Of a DNA stretch of 9,109 bases, positions 6,914-9,109 are shown in pieces. The stretch comes from an uncultured Flavobacteriales bacterium (GTDB lineage Bacteria > Bacteroidota > Bacteroidia > Flavobacteriales_D > Parvicellaceae). Position numbers and translations under genes: made by a program. Numbering within the stretch: position 1 is the stretch's first letter; every line of letters starts with the position of its first letter. The notes beneath the pieces were generated by a model. The model searched no databases. It worked only from the letters and a program-made list of their open reading frames with translations, and was not told the DNA's origin. Location of the stretch: contig CALKFX010000110.1 in the NCBI GenBank assembly GCA_938084875.1, positions 1 to 9,109 of the forward strand. The letters run 5' to 3'.

Positions 6914-7714
6914 TCAGTACTTTATAATTTTAACAACATTTGTTACGTCTCCGTAAACTACTTTTACTAAATAAACCCCTTTAGAAAAAGATGCAATATT
7001 GACTTTACTTTTATTAGAGCTAGCAATTAAAACTCCAGTTAAATCAAAAATTTCAGTAGTTATATTCCCATTAAAATTTGTAATGGAAATATTTAATAAA
7101 TCTTTTGCAGGGTTAGGTGAAACAACTAGTTCACTTCTGTATTCATTTCCAAATCCTGTATTAGAAGACGCCCCATAAACATTATCGAAATAAATGATAT
7201 TATCCTGTGATCTTCCTCCCAAATCAAAATCAGGGAATATTACAATTTGGTCTTTTGTTACTGGGAAGACCCCTATTCTTGAAGAAAAGTCAAAAGTAAT
7301 TTTCTCCCATTGATTAATTAAAGTATTTGCTATTTTAATTTCTGGCTGAGCAGCACTTGTGGCATCAACAAATTTAATTCCTACATCACTTATTACAGAC
7401 TTCCATACCATTATAGACACAGTACAATTATTATTATTAAAAGAAAAAGAGCCTATATCTGATCCATGCATTGACTCACACCCTGCCCAGGGTTCACCAG
7501 CTTGTAAAGCAGTAAATTTAGCTACAGTTGCTGAAGTGTTAATTCCTGATGGATCTGGATTTGCTACTATTTCTAGCGCTGGGTTGGTGTCGTTCTCGAA
7601 TGTTGTCCATGTCCAATTTAACCCATTTCCACCCAACTCAAAATCAATAGGAACATTTTGTGCAAATGGAAAAATAGTTAAGAAGAGTAGAGCTAGGGTG
7701 TATATAATTTTCAT
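6914..7714 (-). CDS. T9SS type A sorting domain protein with carbohydrate-binding-like module (266 aa)
   Basis: ATG at 7714-7712 gives a signal peptide (MKIIYTLALLFLTIFPFAQ). Residues about 22-185 form a beta-rich domain (PIDFELGGNGLNWTW, NTSATVAKFTALQAGEPWAG, WKSVISDVGIKFV, QWEKITFDFSSRIG, DQIVIFPDFDLGGRSQDNIIYFDN). I recall this kind of domain from flavobacterial secreted glycoside hydrolases such as GH16 laminarinases, where it acts as an accessory, probably glycan-binding, module. Residues about 193-266 are a type IX sorting domain (VVSPNPAKDLLNI, EIFDLTGVLI, KGVYLVKV, ending KIIKY). The protein should therefore be exported by Sec, carried across the outer membrane by T9SS and left on the cell surface or released. 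No catalytic domain is present, so it is either a stand-alone binding protein or the remainder of a larger enzyme. Confidence 0.9.
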   Translation of the reverse strand: MKIIYTLALLFLTIFPFAQNVPIDFELGGNGLNWTWTTFENDTNPALEIVANPDPSGINTSATVAKFTALQAGEPWAGCESMHGSDIGSFSFNNNNCTVSIMVWKSVISDVGIKFVDATSAAQPEIKIANTLINQWEKITFDFSSRIGVFPVTKDQIVIFPDFDLGGRSQDNIIYFDNVYGASSNTGFGNEYRSELVVSPNPAKDLLNISITNFNGNITTEIFDLTGVLIASSNKSKVNIASFSKGVYLVKVVYGDVTNVVKIIKY

Positions 7715-7770
7715 ATTGAAAGCAAGTTAAAGAAATTTCAATTAAAATTTTTTATCATTTGTTAATTAAT

Positions 7771-7965
7771 TCATAACAATTTAACCAAATTTTTTACAAA
7801 AAGATTGTTAAGAAATATCCAAAGAATAATGTAAATCCAAAAGCCAGCAGGGATTAAAAAAACAAAAAAAATTCCCCATTAAATACTCGGTATTCCACTC
7901 CAAAGACCTAACCCTTCACAAACGCCGCCAATATAGCCTTGGTAACTAAATAAATTATTATTCAT
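7771..7965 (-). pseudogene. PspC-domain small membrane protein with internal stop codon
   Basis: ATG at 7965-7963 overlaps the last 8 bases of the potassium channel gene. The frame reads MNNNLFSYQGYIGGVCEGLG, then WSGIPSI, then TAA at 7881-7879. It continues in the same frame with WGIFFVFLIPAGFWIYIILW and IFLNNLF to a TGA at 7773-7771. The two halves together match the PspC domain plan: a GGVC-GL segment, G-(D/P)--- linker, then one hydrophobic membrane segment ending in an IxYIILW-type motif. With the stop ignored the product would be 64 codons long, a usual size for single-domain PspC proteins. No frameshift is needed, only one codon. It may be a recent pseudogene, a sequencing error or, less likely, a readthrough gene. 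No start codon in frame could serve the second half. Confidence 0.72.
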
Positions 7966-8875
7966 CTATCACATTATTCAAATCTCTAACATCCATAATT
8001 AGCTTTCCATTATCTAATGACTTAAAATTAGTGGCAAAATTTTTATTCCAAATAATATCATCAACTACATATGATTTTCTTGCTCTTGTCCTTTCTGAAT
8101 AAATCTCATCGAATCCATTAACAAATATCAAAAACTCAGGCTGTTGTTTGATGATCTCTTCTTTCGTCTTTTCCCAGAATGGACTTTCTTCATCTATCTT
8201 ATGAACAAGGGTCCAGGTGAGAGCCATAATATCAATTTTAGGTAATGTAATAGGTACTTCGAAATAAGTTCTAACCATTACCCCCTCATTATTCTCTTTA
8301 TTAAACATGGTGATGATTTTTGCTTCTACATCTTGAAGAACAACATCTCTCAAGTTGGTTAATTTAAATTTAAAACTGTAGCCATCTTCATACTTTGAAA
8401 AAACAAATTTATCTGCAAATTTTAGCTTTGATCTTGGTCTTGAAAAGCGACCATAAAGAAGTCCAGTAGCTAGTGAAAAAGACATAAACCCCAAAAAAGC
8501 TTCAATAGCAGCAACCATTTGAGTAGGAATTCCAACAGGAGATAAGGACCCGTAACCAACAGTTGTAAATGTTTGGATAGAGAAAAAAAATACTTGAAAG
8601 AATATTGGTCCATTTTCAGGGCTAACCCCTGCAATATTTTCACTTCCAAAATATAGATAAACTATAGTGAAAAGTAGGTTGAAAATAATATACCCAACAA
8701 ACAAAATTGTAAAAAACCAAGTCCAAGAAATTTCAACTAAATACTTAAAAATATCTCTTATTCCCTTGGATGACCCTTTTTTTATGACGTTGTAAGACCC
8801 GTCAGAGTTAATCATTCTCTTTACTTTTTCATCAATTTTAGTCCCAATCCCAGGATCTTTAATTTCATTGGCCAT
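7958..8875 (-). CDS. KirBac-type inward-rectifier potassium channel (305 aa)
   Basis: The start chosen is ATG at 8875-8873, giving MANEIKDPGIGTKIDEKVKR, which fits the short cytoplasmic N-terminus of the family. An in-frame ATG at 8953 would add 26 residues with a hydrophobic stretch not expected there. From the chosen start, a slide-helix region (about 33-50) precedes membrane segment M1 (about 51-76). The pore loop FFFSIQTFTTVGYG carries the selectivity filter TVGYG at 105-109, and M2 spans about 118-142. The rest (about 150-305) is the beta-rich cytoplasmic Kir domain, including the TYFEVPITLPKID and MALTWTLVHKIDE blocks typical of Kir proteins. It should conduct potassium across the inner membrane as a tetramer. 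It overlaps the PspC-domain frame by 8 bases and is divergent from the gene at 9011. Confidence 0.92.
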   Translation of the reverse strand: MANEIKDPGIGTKIDEKVKRMINSDGSYNVIKKGSSKGIRDIFKYLVEISWTWFFTILFVGYIIFNLLFTIVYLYFGSENIAGVSPENGPIFFQVFFFSIQTFTTVGYGSLSPVGIPTQMVAAIEAFLGFMSFSLATGLLYGRFSRPRSKLKFADKFVFSKYEDGYSFKFKLTNLRDVVLQDVEAKIITMFNKENNEGVMVRTYFEVPITLPKIDIMALTWTLVHKIDEESPFWEKTKEEIIKQQPEFLIFVNGFDEIYSERTRARKSYVVDDIIWNKNFATNFKSLDNGKLIMDVRDLNNVIDE

Positions 8876-8991
8876 CTGTGAATCTTTGCATATAAAATTA
8901 ATCAATTTTAGTAAAGGTTTTAAAAGACAAATAGAGAGAATAAATTCACGCATCTATTTTTTATTAAAAAGTAAGTATCGCTATTTTATTT

Positions 8992-8999
8992 TATATTTG
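8992..8999 (+). promoter_or_regulatory. Possible Bacteroidota -7 box for the gene at 9011
   Basis: TATATTTG matches TAnnTTTG and lies in the divergent gap before the start codon at 9011. It sits only 11 bases from the ATG and no TTG at -33 spacing is visible, so the transcript would be nearly leaderless if this is real. Confidence 0.25.
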
Positions 9000-9010
9000 A
9001 GATAATCCAG

Positions 9011-9109
9011 ATGTTAAATAAATTATTTGTTGTAATACTATTTTTAGTAGGTAATTTTTTTTCTATTGCACAATTGCATCAAATTACTTTTCAAGTAGAT
9101 ATGACTAAC
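9011..9109 (+). CDS. N-terminus of a secreted protein, cut by window edge
   Basis: Thirty-three codons are visible from ATG at 9011. Residues 1-21 are a signal peptide (MLNKLFVVILFLVGNFFSIAQ). The mature sequence begins LHQITFQVDMTN. An ITFQVDM-type first strand is what I recall at the N-terminus of flavobacterial secreted proteins whose first domain resembles a CBM48/CBM20-like starch-binding fold, often followed by a T9SS sorting domain. That family assignment rests on about ten residues and is tentative; export is much more certain. The gene is divergent from the potassium channel. Confidence 0.7.
   Translation, partial: MLNKLFVVILFLVGNFFSIAQLHQITFQVDMTN

Noticed and set aside
7359..7730. 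Plus-strand open frame of 123 codons
   Set aside because: It is antisense to the T9SS module gene, which has a signal peptide and sorting domain.
8876..8953. Upstream start for the KirBac gene at 8953
   Set aside because: The extra 26 residues contain a hydrophobic stretch not expected in the cytoplasmic N-terminus; the start at 8875 gives a family-like beginning. Not fully excluded.

Overview
The window is AT-rich and reads as a chromosomal stretch of a marine or environmental Bacteroidota, most likely a member of Flavobacteriia. The evidence is protein content: a C-terminal type IX secretion (T9SS) sorting domain, a giant surface protein with LamG and Ig-like repeats of flavobacterial style, a DUF2911 protein, and two TAnnTTTG-type -7 boxes. 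No rRNA, tRNA, CRISPR array, transposase or phage gene is visible. All complete genes but one lie on the minus strand.

Layout from left to right. Positions 1-2559 (minus) hold the first 853 codons of a very large secreted, probably adhesin-like protein whose 3' end is outside the window. It starts with a signal peptide and a LamG domain, followed by Ig-like units, two of which are interrupted at the same point by other domains. Positions 2560-2912 are non-coding. At 2913-3041 (plus) is a 42-residue ribbon-helix-helix-like protein. It converges on a minus-strand run, in transcription order: T9SS-sorted secreted module (7714-6914), Cys-rich lipoprotein (6862-6455), asparagine synthetase AsnB (6413-4506), CPXCG small zinc-ribbon-like protein (4493-4311), an unrecognised helical protein (4310-3627) and a secreted DUF2911 protein (3574-3074). 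Gaps in this run are 0 to 52 bases, so asnB to DUF2911 may be one operon; the CPXCG stop codon directly abuts the next start codon.

Positions 7958-8875 (minus) encode a KirBac-type inward-rectifier potassium channel. Overlapping its last codons is a small PspC-domain frame (7965-7771) interrupted by one in-frame TAA. At the right edge (9011-9109, plus) is the signal peptide and first strand of another secreted protein, divergent from the channel.

The genes do not form one obvious pathway. Common themes are the cell envelope and secretion (five proteins with export signals, two clearly multidomain or module-type surface proteins) beside household functions (asparagine synthesis, ion channel). 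The observations most worth a second look are the nested-domain architecture of the giant protein, its 51-bp exact repeat spaced by a whole number of codons, and the broken PspC gene.
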